DNA of 64,000 bases from JAFNAG01 sp963824985 (GTDB lineage: Bacteria > Acidobacteriota > UBA6911), in the NCBI GenBank assembly GCA_963824985.1, contig CAWGRQ010000033.1, forward strand, positions 62,001 through 126,000. Reading direction: 5' to 3'. How positions within the stretch are numbered: position 1 is the first letter of the stretch; each line of letters opens with the position of its first letter. Under the pieces are notes generated by a model. It saw only the letters and a program-made list of their open reading frames with translations, had not been told where the DNA came from and searched no databases. Below, one piece after another: positions 45,741-56,327 of this stretch. A program made the translations under genes and the position numbers.

Positions 45741-46814
45741 ATGAAACGCCAGGTGCGCCTGTTGGTGTTGTCTGCGGGTATCGGCCTCATCGGCTTGCAG
45801 GCGGGGAGCCTTGCTCAAAGGGGGGCGGTTCCACTTGTGCAAACGCCGCCGGCAAGATCGATGCAGGTCCTCGACTGGCCGGCGTTCTTTCCTTTGGAAG
45901 TGGGGAACCGATGGGTTTACAGCGACGGCTCCCGCACCTATACCGTGCAGGTGCTGCGCGAAACCCTGGAAGCCGACGGCCTGAAATACTTTGAGGTTTC
46001 AGGCTATTTCCCGGACTACGGGCTCGAGGTGCACAAGCTCCGGCGGGACCCCATCGGCCAGATTTATGAATACAATCCGGCGGGCGGGAATTTCCTCTGG
46101 TATAGATTCGGGAATTTCCGGGGCGCGTGGCGTTTCGAAACTTCCGGCGTGATCTCGTGTATTACGGGCAGCCGCGTCAGTGCCGGCGATATGGGGGAGC
46201 CCATCAGCGTCCCTGCCGGCGCTTTCGAACGAACCCTTCGGCTTGATTTCGCCGCGCCCTGCATGGATGCCGGAATCGGGAATGAGTATTTCGCCCCCGG
46301 CATCGGACTGGTTCAGCGCGTCCTGATTACCATTGCCGGTCCCCGGACCCTGCGGTTGGTCGAGGCTCATGTGGGGGCCCTGGATTTGCCGGCCCTGGAC
46401 TACGGCGTCGAAATCTCGCTCGATCGACCGTTCTATTACAATAACCTGATGCCTCCGATCGTCAATCCCTGGCCGACCGCGAAGATCAGGCTGACGGTGC
46501 GGAACGAAACCGAATGGCCCGTGGAGTTTTCGTTTCCTACCGGACAGCGATTTGACTTCATCGTTCGCGATGCGCTGGGCAAGGAGGTGCTGCGCTGGTC
46601 CGATGGCCAGGCGTTCGCCCAGGTGCTCGGCCGGGAAATCCTGCTCCGGGAGTCCCGCAGCTATTCCGCGGAGCTCGTGCTCAAGAGCCGCGACGGCCGG
46701 CAGCTCCCCGCGGGCTTCTACACAATTGTCGGTTATATTACAACCCAGGGCTCCGGGACGGGTCCCGGGAACATGAATGTCTCGATAGTTTTTGAAATCC
46801 GCGATCTTCACTAG
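45741..46814 (+). CDS. secreted protein with C-terminal BsuPI-like domain
   Basis: This encodes 357 residues, with GGGAGGT upstream of ATG 45741. The signal peptide is LLVLSAGIGLIGLQAGSLAQ. Residues 40-220 form a beta-rich domain starting WPAFFPLEVGNRWVYSDGSR, of the kind found in uncharacterised secreted acidobacterial proteins. The last 110 residues resemble the intracellular proteinase inhibitor BsuPI domain: IRLTVRNETEWPVEFSFPTG, QRFDFIVRDALGKEVLRWSD and LPAGFYTIVGY. No enzyme activity is indicated. Confidence 0.6.
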   Translation: MKRQVRLLVLSAGIGLIGLQAGSLAQRGAVPLVQTPPARSMQVLDWPAFFPLEVGNRWVYSDGSRTYTVQVLRETLEADGLKYFEVSGYFPDYGLEVHKLRRDPIGQIYEYNPAGGNFLWYRFGNFRGAWRFETSGVISCITGSRVSAGDMGEPISVPAGAFERTLRLDFAAPCMDAGIGNEYFAPGIGLVQRVLITIAGPRTLRLVEAHVGALDLPALDYGVEISLDRPFYYNNLMPPIVNPWPTAKIRLTVRNETEWPVEFSFPTGQRFDFIVRDALGKEVLRWSDGQAFAQVLGREILLRESRSYSAELVLKSRDGRQLPAGFYTIVGYITTQGSGTGPGNMNVSIVFEIRDLH

Positions 46815-46975
46815 TACTACTACCCCAGTTCCTCGCTTCGTAGTGATCCAGCCAAAGCTCTTCCTTCATCTGCTGGTAGTCCTGTTCTATTTTCCAGCGC
46901 GATTTCGCGAGGCGAACCAATCGTCGGACTGTATAAGTCTTGGGGAGATCGCTCCCGCAAGCTCAGCGTCGGCTC
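46815..46975 (-). pseudogene. fragment of an IS701/IS4-like transposase
   Basis: The minus strand encodes LVRLAKSRWKIEQDYQQMKE then ELWLDHYEARNWGS, the well-conserved segment around the catalytic glutamate of IS701-type DDE transposases. Nothing else of the element remains. It lies between a BsuPI-like gene and a PQQ-like gene. The fragment ends at the CTAGTACTACTA string. Confidence 0.6.
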
Positions 46976-47073
46976 ACATAATCCTTGGCACGGAATCGCA
47001 GTTTCATGCATCAGAGACTTGTACAATCGGAGCGGCGTACATAATATTTGTGCCATCGGGGAGGTGGAGCACC

Positions 47074-48348
47074 ATGGTACGACGCGTCTTGATGGCAGGG
47101 GCATTGTTGTGTGCCGGCGGGATGGGAGTCGCCGGGAACTGGCCACATTGGCGGGGCCCGAACATGAACGGGACTTCCGAAGAGAAGAACCTCCCGATCC
47201 GCTGGAGCACGACCGAAAATGTCACCTGGAAGGTGGCCCTGCCTGACTTTTCGGGCTCGACGCCGATCATCTGGGGGGAGCGCATTTTTCTCAACATCGC
47301 CGAGGGGACGGAGCTTTACCTCGCGTGTCTCGATCGTACGAATGGGACCCGGATCTGGCGACAGCACCTGGGCACAGGCAACGCCAAAATTCGCAAACAG
47401 AACATGTCGTCCCCATCGCCGGTCACCGATGGGAACAACGTCTGGGTCATGACCGGGACCGGAATGTTGAAGGCCTTTGATTTCGACGGCAAAGAGCTCT
47501 GGTCGCGCGACATCCAGAAGGATTACGGCCCATTCGGCCTGAATTGGGGGTACGCCTCGTCGCCATTGCTGTATCGGGACTCTCTGTACGTTCAGGTGCT
47601 TCACGGGATGAAAACCGACGATCCGTCCTACCTGCTTGGGCTGGACAAGCTCACCGGCAAAACGCGGTGGCGGGTCGAGCGCCCGACCGACGCGGTTTCC
47701 GAGTCTCCTGACGCTTACACCACGCCGGCTCTGCTGCGCTATGACGACAAGGAAGAGATCGTCATCAGCGGCGGGGATTATGTCACGGGACACGACCCGG
47801 CGACCGGCGCCGAGCTCTGGCGTGCGGGCGGTCTCAACCCGGGCAAGGCGAGAAACTATCGTATCGTCGCTTCCCCCATCGTGGCCGGCGGCATGATCTA
47901 TGCGTCGTCACGTGTGCGCCCGCTGATCGCTCTTAAGCCGGGCGGGCGCGGGGACGTCAGCAAATCCCATCTGGCCTGGACGACCGACCAGGGCTCGGAC
48001 GTGCCGACGCCGGCCAGCGACGGGAAGTATATCTTCATCGTGAATGACGGCGGGATCCTCTGGTGCCGGGATGCCAAAAGCGGGGCCGAAATCTGGGGCA
48101 ACCGGCGGCTCCGGCCCGGCACCTACAGCGCGTCTCCCGTGATCGCGGATGGCAAGCTCTATGTGACCAGCGAAGACGGGATTACAACCGTCCTGGAAGC
48201 GGGATCGGAATACAAAGTGCTCGCCGAGAACGACCTAGCCGATTACACCCTCTCTTCGCCGGCGATTTCCGATGGCCAGATCTTCATGCGCACGACCGGC
48301 TATCTATACTGCATCGGCGCACGCCATCCGGCCGGGTACCGGCAATGA
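47074..48348 (+). CDS. secreted PQQ-like beta-propeller protein
   Basis: This encodes 424 residues. ATG 47074 follows GGGGAGGTGGAG. The short leader is VLMAGALLCAGGMGVAG. The motif NWPHWRGPNMNGTSEEKNL is followed by blades YLACLDRTNGTRIWRQ, LKAFDFDGKELWSRDIQ, LLGLDKLTGKTRWRVE, HDPATGAELWRAGG, LWCRDAKSGAEIW and TSEDGITTVLEAGSEY. It converges with the next PQQ-like gene on the opposite strand. Confidence 0.85.
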   Translation: MVRRVLMAGALLCAGGMGVAGNWPHWRGPNMNGTSEEKNLPIRWSTTENVTWKVALPDFSGSTPIIWGERIFLNIAEGTELYLACLDRTNGTRIWRQHLGTGNAKIRKQNMSSPSPVTDGNNVWVMTGTGMLKAFDFDGKELWSRDIQKDYGPFGLNWGYASSPLLYRDSLYVQVLHGMKTDDPSYLLGLDKLTGKTRWRVERPTDAVSESPDAYTTPALLRYDDKEEIVISGGDYVTGHDPATGAELWRAGGLNPGKARNYRIVASPIVAGGMIYASSRVRPLIALKPGGRGDVSKSHLAWTTDQGSDVPTPASDGKYIFIVNDGGILWCRDAKSGAEIWGNRRLRPGTYSASPVIADGKLYVTSEDGITTVLEAGSEYKVLAENDLADYTLSSPAISDGQIFMRTTGYLYCIGARHPAGYRQ

Positions 48349-48373
48349 GGGCGTGAGGCTCCGACTGGAGGGC

Positions 48374-49846
48374 TCATTTCCCGAAACAATACAGCGTGCT
48401 CTGGGTGCGAATGTAGATCCGGCCGTCGGCGATCGCGGGCGTGGCAAAGACCTCATCGGAGAGGGCGTTGACTGCGAGGATCTCCCAATCCCCCTTGGCG
48501 GCCACCACCGAAACGGTGCCATCCTGGCTGATGAGCCAGACCTTGCCGTCGGCCCCGACCGGAGAAGCGAAGTACTTGTCGATGGCGCCCTTCAATCGAT
48601 CCTGTTTGATAACTTCGCCCGTCGCCGTCTGAAACGACGTCAGGATACCGCCGTCGTTGACCATGAAGAGCACCCCCTGATACAGCAGGGTTGAGGGGAC
48701 CTGGGGCACCGGGCGCTGGTAACGCCAGCGGATAGCGGTTTCGGTCATATCTCCCTGACCGCCAAGCCTGATGGCGAGCAGGCCGTTTTCAGCCGCCATC
48801 ATCAACCGGAACACCTCCCACTCCGAAACATTCAGTTTACCGTTCCGATCCAGATCGAAGGCATCAAACCCGAAGCTGGGCGCCAGCATCTTATCAATGG
48901 CTTCGGCACCGGAAATCTCATCCCGGCCGATCCACCCGTCTCCATTCTTGTCGTAGCGCTTCAAGCCCTCTTCAAAGGGGATGGTGGGCACATGCCGGCC
49001 CGGCTGGTTCTGCGGGAATCCCCAGCCGTTGATATACAGATACTCGTCGTCGTAGCTGGCCACGGATTTCATCTCGCAGGGGAGGCCGCGCACCCACCAG
49101 ATTCGCTTGCCATTCTCCACGGCATAGGCCGACAGCTGAAACGACTCCGGGATGATAACCTGCTTCGGGCCCCCCTTCGGTTCGTAAAGGGTCGGGGACG
49201 AATATCCCGAGATGACTCCCGGCCGGTCCACCTTCCACAAAACCTTGCCGCTGCTTTTGTCGACTGCGATCAGGTACGAGGCGAGGTCCTGATCTACGGG
49301 CAGGATCAGCTTATTTTCCACCAGGATCGGGGAGGCGCCGAATCCATAAAAGATGTTGAAGGGCCCGAGGGGCAGCCGCCATTTTTCGGCGCCGTTGGCA
49401 TCGAAGGCCATCAGACCGAATTCCTGGAAAAACACATAGACGTCCCTGCCGTCGGTAACCGGGCTGGGCGATGCAGGACCGTTGACATTCTGCAAGCGCC
49501 CCGTCTGCGTGCGCGGAACCTCGCGCTGCCAGAGCACTTTCCCCGACTGGCGGTCCAGGCACAGAACCAGGAGTCTGTGATTCTCCTTGTCCTTCGTGTG
49601 CGCCGTTATGAAGATGCGCGTGGAGGTCAGCACCGGCGATGAGTGGCCCGGCGGCAGCGGCGTGCTCCAGACGACATTCCGGTCCGGTCCGAATTCAAAC
49701 GGCAGATTCACCGACGCGGAGACGCCCCTGCCGTTCGGCCCACGGAAGCGGGCCCATTGATCCTGCGCCATTGCAGCCCACCCGGGAATGAGCGCAAACC
49801 AGAAAAAAACGAGCAGACATCGCTGCAAAGGGTTACGCCTGGTCAT
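48374..49846 (-). CDS. secreted PQQ-like beta-propeller protein with two EF-hands
   Basis: This encodes 490 residues. ATG 49846 follows GGAGGGA. The leader is LLVFFWFALIPGWAAMAQ. The motif DQWARFRGPNGRGVSASVNL starts the propeller, with blades at VLCLDRQSGKVLWQRE, MAFDANGAEKWRLP, IAVDKSSGKVLWKVDRP and TSFQTATGEVIKQDR. Between blades, at about residues 305-355, two EF-hand loops are inserted: YDKNGDGWIGRDE and FDLDRNGKLNVSE, each with the DxDxDG-like calcium pattern. It is the only one of the eight PQQ-like genes here with this insert. Confidence 0.85.
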   Translation of the reverse strand: MTRRNPLQRCLLVFFWFALIPGWAAMAQDQWARFRGPNGRGVSASVNLPFEFGPDRNVVWSTPLPPGHSSPVLTSTRIFITAHTKDKENHRLLVLCLDRQSGKVLWQREVPRTQTGRLQNVNGPASPSPVTDGRDVYVFFQEFGLMAFDANGAEKWRLPLGPFNIFYGFGASPILVENKLILPVDQDLASYLIAVDKSSGKVLWKVDRPGVISGYSSPTLYEPKGGPKQVIIPESFQLSAYAVENGKRIWWVRGLPCEMKSVASYDDEYLYINGWGFPQNQPGRHVPTIPFEEGLKRYDKNGDGWIGRDEISGAEAIDKMLAPSFGFDAFDLDRNGKLNVSEWEVFRLMMAAENGLLAIRLGGQGDMTETAIRWRYQRPVPQVPSTLLYQGVLFMVNDGGILTSFQTATGEVIKQDRLKGAIDKYFASPVGADGKVWLISQDGTVSVVAAKGDWEILAVNALSDEVFATPAIADGRIYIRTQSTLYCFGK

Positions 49847-49924
49847 GTGCTGCTCCCTCCGAGAACTAACCCGCATTGTCCATGAACCACTTTCGCAATC
49901 GAGTGAATAGCGCCACATGGCGCC

Positions 49925-49955
49925 GATCCGTGTTGATCCGCATTCTTCCGTGTCC
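49925..49955. repeat. GATCCGTGT-type repeat upstream of the EF-hand PQQ gene
   Basis: GATCCGTGTTGATCCGCAT followed by TCTTCCGTGTCC matches one arm of the palindrome at 29415-29435 apart from a 10-base insertion (TGATCCGCAT region). It lies about 80-110 bases upstream of the PQQ-like start on the minus strand. Confidence 0.45.
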
Positions 49956-49993
49956 TCAGATGGATGCGATCCTCTCTTCCAGAATAAAGCAGG

Positions 49994-52900
49994 CTAAAAG
50001 ATCAGTTTGAAGCCGAATTGAATCCGGCGCGCATTCTTCGCCGAGGATATACGGCCGAAGGTCGGGGAACCAAGAAAAATGTCGGGCAGATCGAAATTCG
50101 TCTGATTAAAGAGATTGAAGAACTCCGCTCGGAACTGCAGCGCGAGATCGTCGCCGATCCGGGAGTTCTTGATCAGGGAGGCGCTGACATCCTGGTAACC
50201 TGGACCGTTCAGGATGTTGCGGCCTGAGTTGCCGAAACTTCCGAAGTCCGCCATGACAAAAGCCCCGGTGTCGAACCACTGATCCGGTCCCGGATTCTGC
50301 AGTTTTCCGGATGCGATCCGGTCGGGACGGTTGTTGGCGCCGAACCCGAGGCTGGCAATTCCGGTATTGCTGTTGTCGATTTCGGGGACCAGGGCCACGG
50401 TGAAGGGCCGGCCGCTTTGCAGCGTCATGATGCCGTGTGTTGACCATCCGGAAAGCAGTGCAGCCGCCAGGGAACCCTTGACCGGGAAACGCCCGCCGGC
50501 TCCGAAAGGGAGGTCGTAGGAATAGCTGACGGAGAGCCGGTGGCGCACGTCGAAATTGGACCATCCTTTTTCCGCCCCGGGATTGTCGCTGTTCTGGGGG
50601 AAATTCGCGTCGCCGGAACTCGAAAAGAAAGTCGAGGCCGAATCGAGGGACTTGCCGAAGGTGTACGAAACGAGTGCCGCCATGCCGGCATGAAGCCGCT
50701 GCTGGAAGCGGGTTTCGAGACTGTGATATGAGGAGTTGCCTCGGGACTCCATGTAGATGATATCGGCAAACTGGGGATCCGGCCGCGGATTGGGCTGAAT
50801 CGGGGCGGCGGCAGCCTGATTGAGGTCACGCGCCGACAGGATCCTGGTCCCTTTCGAACCGACGTAGGCGAGCCTCGACCAGGCTGCCGGTGCCGAACTG
50901 GTGCTCGAGGGACAGGCTCCACTGCTGCATGTATGGGGTGCGCAGGTGGCGATCGAACCCGAAGCGCAGATCCGGGAATGGCCAGCGGATAGTTGGCGGG
51001 AAAAGGATTATCCACGGTCAGCGGCAGCCCCGGCAACGGGAAATAGAGGCTAAAATCGTAATAGGGCTTGTTGAAATAGAGCCCTTCCCCTGGCGCCAGT
51101 GACGACTGATCAAAATAGATCCCATAACCGGCACGCACTACGCTGCGATGGCCCGCTCCCGGCGACCAGGCAATCCCGATGCGGGGCCCCACGTTGTTCC
51201 GGTCGGATTCATACCCGCTGCGCGGAATTCCGTTCTTTCCGACCGGAACCAGAGTCGCGGTCATCGGATCATACACGTTGGCCCGGTCATAGCGGTCAAC
51301 CGGCGGCGAGTTGTATTCGTAGCGCAAGCCGAAGAGCACCGTGACATCGTGGCTCAGGCGGTAGCTGTCCTGTGCGAACACGTTCCAGCTGCGGGTTCGC
51401 AGGTGCTGGGGATTGTCCAGCCGGGCGCCCCCGGAGTAGGTCACGTAGCCCAGCAGCAGATCGGCCAGACCGTTTCCCGTGACCTGGCCATAATCGGAAA
51501 AGGTGAGAAATCCCCGGGATTGCACGTCTCGAAACGCGTTTTGCTGCAACGTGCGGAAATCGACCCCCAATTTGACCAGGTGCTTTCCCGGACGCCCAGG
51601 TAAGCGTGTCGGTGACCTGGAAGACGTTGGTTACACTGTGCTGTGGATTGTTGTATTCATCTCCGATAGGGGAGAATCCTGAAATCGAGATGAAACTCAG
51701 CCCGAAATCCCTCGGATTCGATGACAGTTCGGGAAGACCGAGGGCGCGGTTCAGGCTGCTGCCGTTGTTTTCCTGAAAGGAACCGGAGGAGACGCGGTTG
51801 AAAGCGAGGCGCACCTGGTTGATGAGGTTAGGTGAAAACGTCTGGTCCTCGCCGATCATGAAATTCTGCGCCCGCCTGGGAATGTCGAGCGCCAAAGCCC
51901 GGAACGCGGGCAAATCCGGGACCGGAGAACGGTTCGTACAGAGTGCGGTCGGAAAAACTGTATCGACCGGTCAGGGCGGCTCCGGGCGCGAGGGCATGAT
52001 CGATGCGGACGTCGAAGCGGTCATCGCGGTCGCGCAGAACCGGCGATGAGACGTAGTTCTGGCCCGACTCGGTCCGGTTGGGCAGCGGGTAGAGCTCTGC
52101 AATGGCGCCTTCCGATCGGATTAATCCAGGGCTCAGGAATCTGGTTGTTTTCGAAGGGGCGCTGGGTGAAGGGATTCGAGGAGGAGTGGAAAGAGCTCTG
52201 CGAAAAATCACCGGCCCGCTCGAGCTCCGTGGGGACATTGGTCACCTGTGTAATCCCTTCGCGCACCCGGCGCCCCTCGTAATCGGTAAAGAAAAACGTC
52301 CGGTCCTTCCGCACCGGTCCGCCGAGGGAGAAGCCGAACTGGTTCCGCTGGTACCGGGGCGCGGCGTCTTCAGATTGGGCAAAAAAATTGCGCGCGTCCA
52401 GCGCCGCGTTGCGGAAAAACTCGTAGGCGGTGCCATGGAAACCGTTGGTGCCCGACTTCAGGGCCACGTTGACCTGCGCGCCGCCGCTGCGCCCGAATGA
52501 GGCTTCGTAGGTGCTGGTGAGAATCTCGAATTCGCGAATCGCATCCACCGGCGGATTGATAGCGAAGGTGTTGAGTTTCGGGTCGTTGTTGAACACACCG
52601 TCGAGGATAAAGTTGTTCGAATCCTCGCGGGCGCCGTTTACATTGACCGTAAACTCGCCGCGCACGGATCCCGGAGATCCCTGGGCGGCCGGCGCGGTTC
52701 CCGGCAGCAACAGGCTGAGTTGCAGGAAGTTCCTCCCGTCCAGGGGGAAGTTGACGATCTGACGGTTGTCGATTACCGCTCCCACTTCCATGGCATACGG
52801 TTTCACCAGGTCCTGATCGACCGTGACCGTGATCTCGTCCGCGGGCCCGCCCGGTTTGAGAGCGAAGATCGAGGCGCAGGCTCTGCCCCACCTGGAGCCG

Positions 52901-53186
52901 GAGGCCCCGGCCGACATATTTCTGGTAGCCGGGAACATTCAATTCGAGATGATAGGCGCCGGGGGCAAGCGCCGGCAACGTATAATCTCCGCGCGGCGTC
53001 GCTGAAGGTCCGGCGGATTTCGCCGGTCTCTTCGTTGACCGCGATCACCTGCACGTTGGCCAGAACGGATCCGGCCGCCCCGGTAACCTGTCCGCGTATG
53101 GTGGCGTCCGATGACTGTGACGGCGCGGTTTCAGCGGATGCCAGAATGATCAATGCCAGCAGCGCAAACAGTCCTCTTATCTTCAT
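49994..53186 (-). pseudogene. TonB-dependent, Oar-like outer-membrane receptor with many frameshifts
   Basis: ATG 53186 opens a signal peptide (LFALLALIILASAETAPSQ) and a carboxypeptidase-regulatory-like domain (ATIRGQVTGAAGSVLANVQV). The plug follows (FTVNVNGAREDSNNFILDGV), then barrel sequence such as QRNQFGFSLGGPVRKDRTFF. It ends with the typical strand RRIQFGFKLIF. The complete protein would have about 1064 residues, but the reading frame changes near 52990, 52870, 52130, 51900, 51590 and 50930. The family imports or binds large substrates at the outer membrane of acidobacteria and myxobacteria. With at least six breaks it cannot be expressed as written. Confidence 0.75.
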
Positions 53187-53339
53187 ATTCCCATCTCGTT
53201 CCTGAAACAGATAGTGCCAATGTGCGGATCCCATGGCTCCGCAGGCTTCCCCGAGCAACAAAGTATGCCACAGCCGCAAAACCGGTGACAGACACGAATG
53301 GCGCTTCGGTCGCGAAAAAAAAATAAGTACAACATCCCC

Positions 53340-53401
53340 GTAGGGGCGACCGGCAGGTCGCCCGCCGGCAGGTCGCCCCCACAAGCCCCTTCGGGCTTTT
53401 T
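53340..53401 (+). terminator. REP palindrome and terminator-like hairpin
   Basis: GTAGGGGCGACCGGCAGGTC is followed by a second CGGCAGGTCGCC unit, a typical extragenic palindrome. Directly after it AAGCCC (53383-53388), loop CTTC, GGGCTT (53393-53398) and TTT form a small rho-independent terminator on the plus strand. No plus-strand gene ends nearby, so it may stop stray transcription entering the PQQ-like gene at 53452. Confidence 0.45.
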
Positions 53402-53451
53402 GCCTTGACCTTGACGGCAGGAACATTAAATCTATGCCGGATTGGAGGGAC

Positions 53452-54825
53452 ATGATGAAGTCAGGAGTTATCTTTCGTCTTGCGCCGGCGGTTGCCGGCG
53501 CGTCTTTGCTTTTCTGGACTCTGGCATTGGGTCTCGCCCCCGAAGAAGTCTGCTGGCCCTATTGGCGAGGGCCGGCAGCGAATGGCATGGCGGTCGGGGA
53601 TGCCCCGCTGCATTGGAGCGATACGCAAAACGTGCGGTGGAAGACGGAGATTCCGGGACAGGGCAGTTCCAGCCCTGTGGTCTGGGGCGACAGGATCTTT
53701 CGTCACGACGGCGATCAAGACCGGAGCCCCGGCCCGGCCGGAACCGGCCGCTCGAGACGTCCGCACCTGCGAACCCGCACACCACCCGGCCCCCAGGTCG
53801 AACATAGATTCGACGTTCTCTGCCTCGATCGAAAGACCGGCAAGATCCTGTGGCAGCAGACGGCAATCACCGCGGTCCCTCACGAAGGGTATCATCCGAC
53901 CTACGGCAGTTTCGCCTCCAATTCACCGGTGACGGACGGCAAGTACGTCTATGCGTTTTTCGGATCGCGCGGCATGTACTGCTACGACATGAAGGGCAAG
54001 CTGATCTGGAAGAAAGACTATGGCGTCCAGATGCGCATGCGGATGGCCTTTGGCGAAGGGATGGCTCCGGTAATCTCCGGTGACAGGCTCATCCTGGTAT
54101 TCGATCATGAAGGAGATTCATTCATGGTCATGCTCGATAAAAATACCGGGAAGGAAATCTGGAAAGTGAACCGGGACGAGAAGTCCAACTGGGCAGCCCC
54201 TCTGGTCGTGGATTATAGGGGACAGAAGCAAATCGTGGTTAGCGCCACCAACAAAGTGCGCAGCTATGATTTCAAAATCGGGAAAGTGATCTGGGAGTGC
54301 GCCGGACTCGGGACCAACACCATTCCTCAGCCGGTGTCGCCAGGACGACCTGATTTTCGCGATGAGCGGCTACATAAAGCCCAACCTCATGGCGATCCGG
54401 CTCGGACGGGAAGGCGTTCTGACCGGCACCGACGCCATCGTCTGGAGCCAGACCAAAGGCAATTCCTACACGCCGTCCCCGGTTCTATCGACAACAAGCT
54501 TTATGTTCTGACCGATAACGGCATGGTGAGCTGCTACAACGCCCGCACCGGCGAACCTTACTATCAACAGATCCGACTGCCCAAGACATACAGCTTTAAG
54601 TCGTCCCCCGTCGGGGCCAACGGCAAGCTTTACCTGGCGAGTGAAAATGAAGATGTTCTCGTCCTGCGCATGGGCGAGAAGTTTGAGGTCCTTGCGACCA
54701 ATACAATGACCGACCAGATATTTATTGCCACTCCGGCCATTAGCGGAGGAGAGATCTTCCTGCGGAGCCAGAACCGGCTGTACTGCATTGGGGAAAACGG
54801 GATCGGACCGAAGCAACCACAATGA
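53452..54825 (+). CDS. secreted PQQ-like beta-propeller protein with two compensated frameshift pairs
   Basis: ATG 53452 lies next to GGAGGGA; ATG 53455 is equally possible. The signal is VAGASLLFWTLALGLAP, then WPYWRGPAANGMAVG. An open frame spans about 457 codons, but two internal stretches read as nonsense in it. At 53702-53805 the expected VTTAIKTGAPARPEPAARD is in another frame. At 54335-54486 the expected DDLIFAMSGYIKPNLMAIRL is also displaced. In both cases the original frame returns. Blades outside them are normal (VLCLDRKTGKILWQQTA, MYCYDMKGKLIWKKDYG, VSCYNARTGEPYYQQ). Confidence 0.7.
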   Translation: MMKSGVIFRLAPAVAGASLLFWTLALGLAPEEVCWPYWRGPAANGMAVGDAPLHWSDTQNVRWKTEIPGQGSSSPVVWGDRIFRHDGDQDRSPGPAGTGRSRRPHLRTRTPPGPQVEHRFDVLCLDRKTGKILWQQTAITAVPHEGYHPTYGSFASNSPVTDGKYVYAFFGSRGMYCYDMKGKLIWKKDYGVQMRMRMAFGEGMAPVISGDRLILVFDHEGDSFMVMLDKNTGKEIWKVNRDEKSNWAAPLVVDYRGQKQIVVSATNKVRSYDFKIGKVIWECAGLGTNTIPQPVSPGRPDFRDERLHKAQPHGDPARTGRRSDRHRRHRLEPDQRQFLHAVPGSIDNKLYVLTDNGMVSCYNARTGEPYYQQIRLPKTYSFKSSPVGANGKLYLASENEDVLVLRMGEKFEVLATNTMTDQIFIATPAISGGEIFLRSQNRLYCIGENGIGPKQPQ

Positions 54826-54906
54826 ATGCCGCTGGCTTTTGGCGCAATTCGGACTAGATTGGGCCTGCCTTCTCAGCCCTTCACACCCCTTACAGGAGAC
54901 ACTTTT

Positions 54907-56202
54907 ATGGCACTGCCGAACAGGAATCCCGGCATCAGCCGCAGGGACTTCGGCCGTATGGCCGCCCTGGGCGGATCCGCCGCTATTGATCGCCTCTCCC
55001 GCATTCCCGCACCGGTTTCCTCCCATGCCGCCGTCCCCTGATTCCCCGGATGAGGTTTTTTGGGACTCGGTGCGACAGCAGTTCCTGCTGACACCGGGAT
55101 TATCGGTGATGAACGCAGCGAACCTCTGCCCCTCCTCGGCGCCGGTGCTGGAATCGATGTACCGGAACACGCGCGCCATCGATCAGGATCCCATCCATGG
55201 ACAACCGCGCGAAAATGACTGAGGGAAAAGAGGCGACGCGGAAGCTGCTTGCCGAATTCATGCGGGTGACGCCGGAGGAAATCATCATCACCCGCAATAC
55301 CAGTGAGGCCAACAACCTCGTCTCCAACGGGATAGATCTCAAAGCCGGCGATGAGGTGATCGTCTTCTCCGATAATCACCCCGAGCAACCTGCAGGCATG
55401 GCAGGAAAAATCGAAACGGTTCGGTTTCAGGATCAGAACCGTGACTCAGGTGAATCCGCATCCCGGGGCGGAGTATTACCTCAAGGCGTTTGAACGTGAG
55501 ATGAGCCCGGGCACCAGAGTGCTTGCTCTGACCCACCTTACCAGCACTGTCGGCGACCTCCTGCCGGTCAAGGAACTCTGCCGAATGGCCGGCGAGCGGG
55601 GCATCCTGAGCCTCGTCGACGGCGCACAGACGCTTGGCGTGATGGACATAGATCTGAGAGACATGCAGCCCGATTTCTACAGTGCCAGCGCGCACAAGTG
55701 GCCCTGCGGGCCTAAGGAGGTGGGAGTGCTTTATGTGAATAAGCGGTCTCACTCCAAAATCTGGGGAACGATCTTCAGCGCCTACACCGGGGCGATCGGA
55801 CTGTCGAAGACCTTCGAAGGCTTCGGTCAACGGGATGAGCCGGCGATCATCGCGTTCGGCGAGGCTTTGAAGTTCCAGAACAGGATCGGCAGAAAGATAA
55901 TCGAGGCCCGGGCCCGTGAACTGGCGCAGGCACTCATGCAGGGTCTGAATAAAATCAACAGCGTCAGGATCTGGACACACCAGGATCCCGCACGCTCGGT
56001 GGCGGTCGTGTCCTTCCAGCCCGGGAACCTGGACGTGCGCAGGCTGAGTGAGGCGCTGTACGCCAAGGACCGGATCGCGGGAATGACACGCGGCGGTCAG
56101 GACCGCGGCGGGCTGCGAATTTCACCGCACATCTACAACTCGATGGCGGATATCGAACGGACGGTGGCTGCGATCCGGAAGTACATGTCGAACGGCATCT
56201 GA
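54907..56202 (+). pseudogene. Tat-linked class V aminotransferase, three frameshifts
   Basis: ATG 54907, with AGGAG upstream, encodes a twin-arginine leader (ISRRDFGRMAALGGSAA). The frame changes near 55030, 55190 and 55390-55440. The pieces together give SVMNAANLCPSSAPVLESMY, IITRNTSEANNLVSNGIDL, ILSLVDGAQTLGVMDIDLRD and the PLP lysine in SASAHKWPCGPKEVGVLY. The product is a relative of the protein at 4248 with the same fold and leader type, about 430 residues if restored. It lies 81 bases after the last PQQ-like gene. Confidence 0.7.
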
Positions 56203-56327
56203 AGCCGGGGACAGTGTAACCAGGCACCAGCCTCCTCATCTTCGTAAACTCCATGAGCGATCTCTTTCACAAAGAGGTCCCAGACGACTTCATCCGGGAA
56301 GAAGCGGAAAGATGCGGAAAGATGACC

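Noticed and set aside
53383..53401. Terminator hairpin considered as the end of the Oar receptor gene
   Set aside because: The Oar gene is on the minus strand and ends at 49994; the T-run orientation serves the plus strand.
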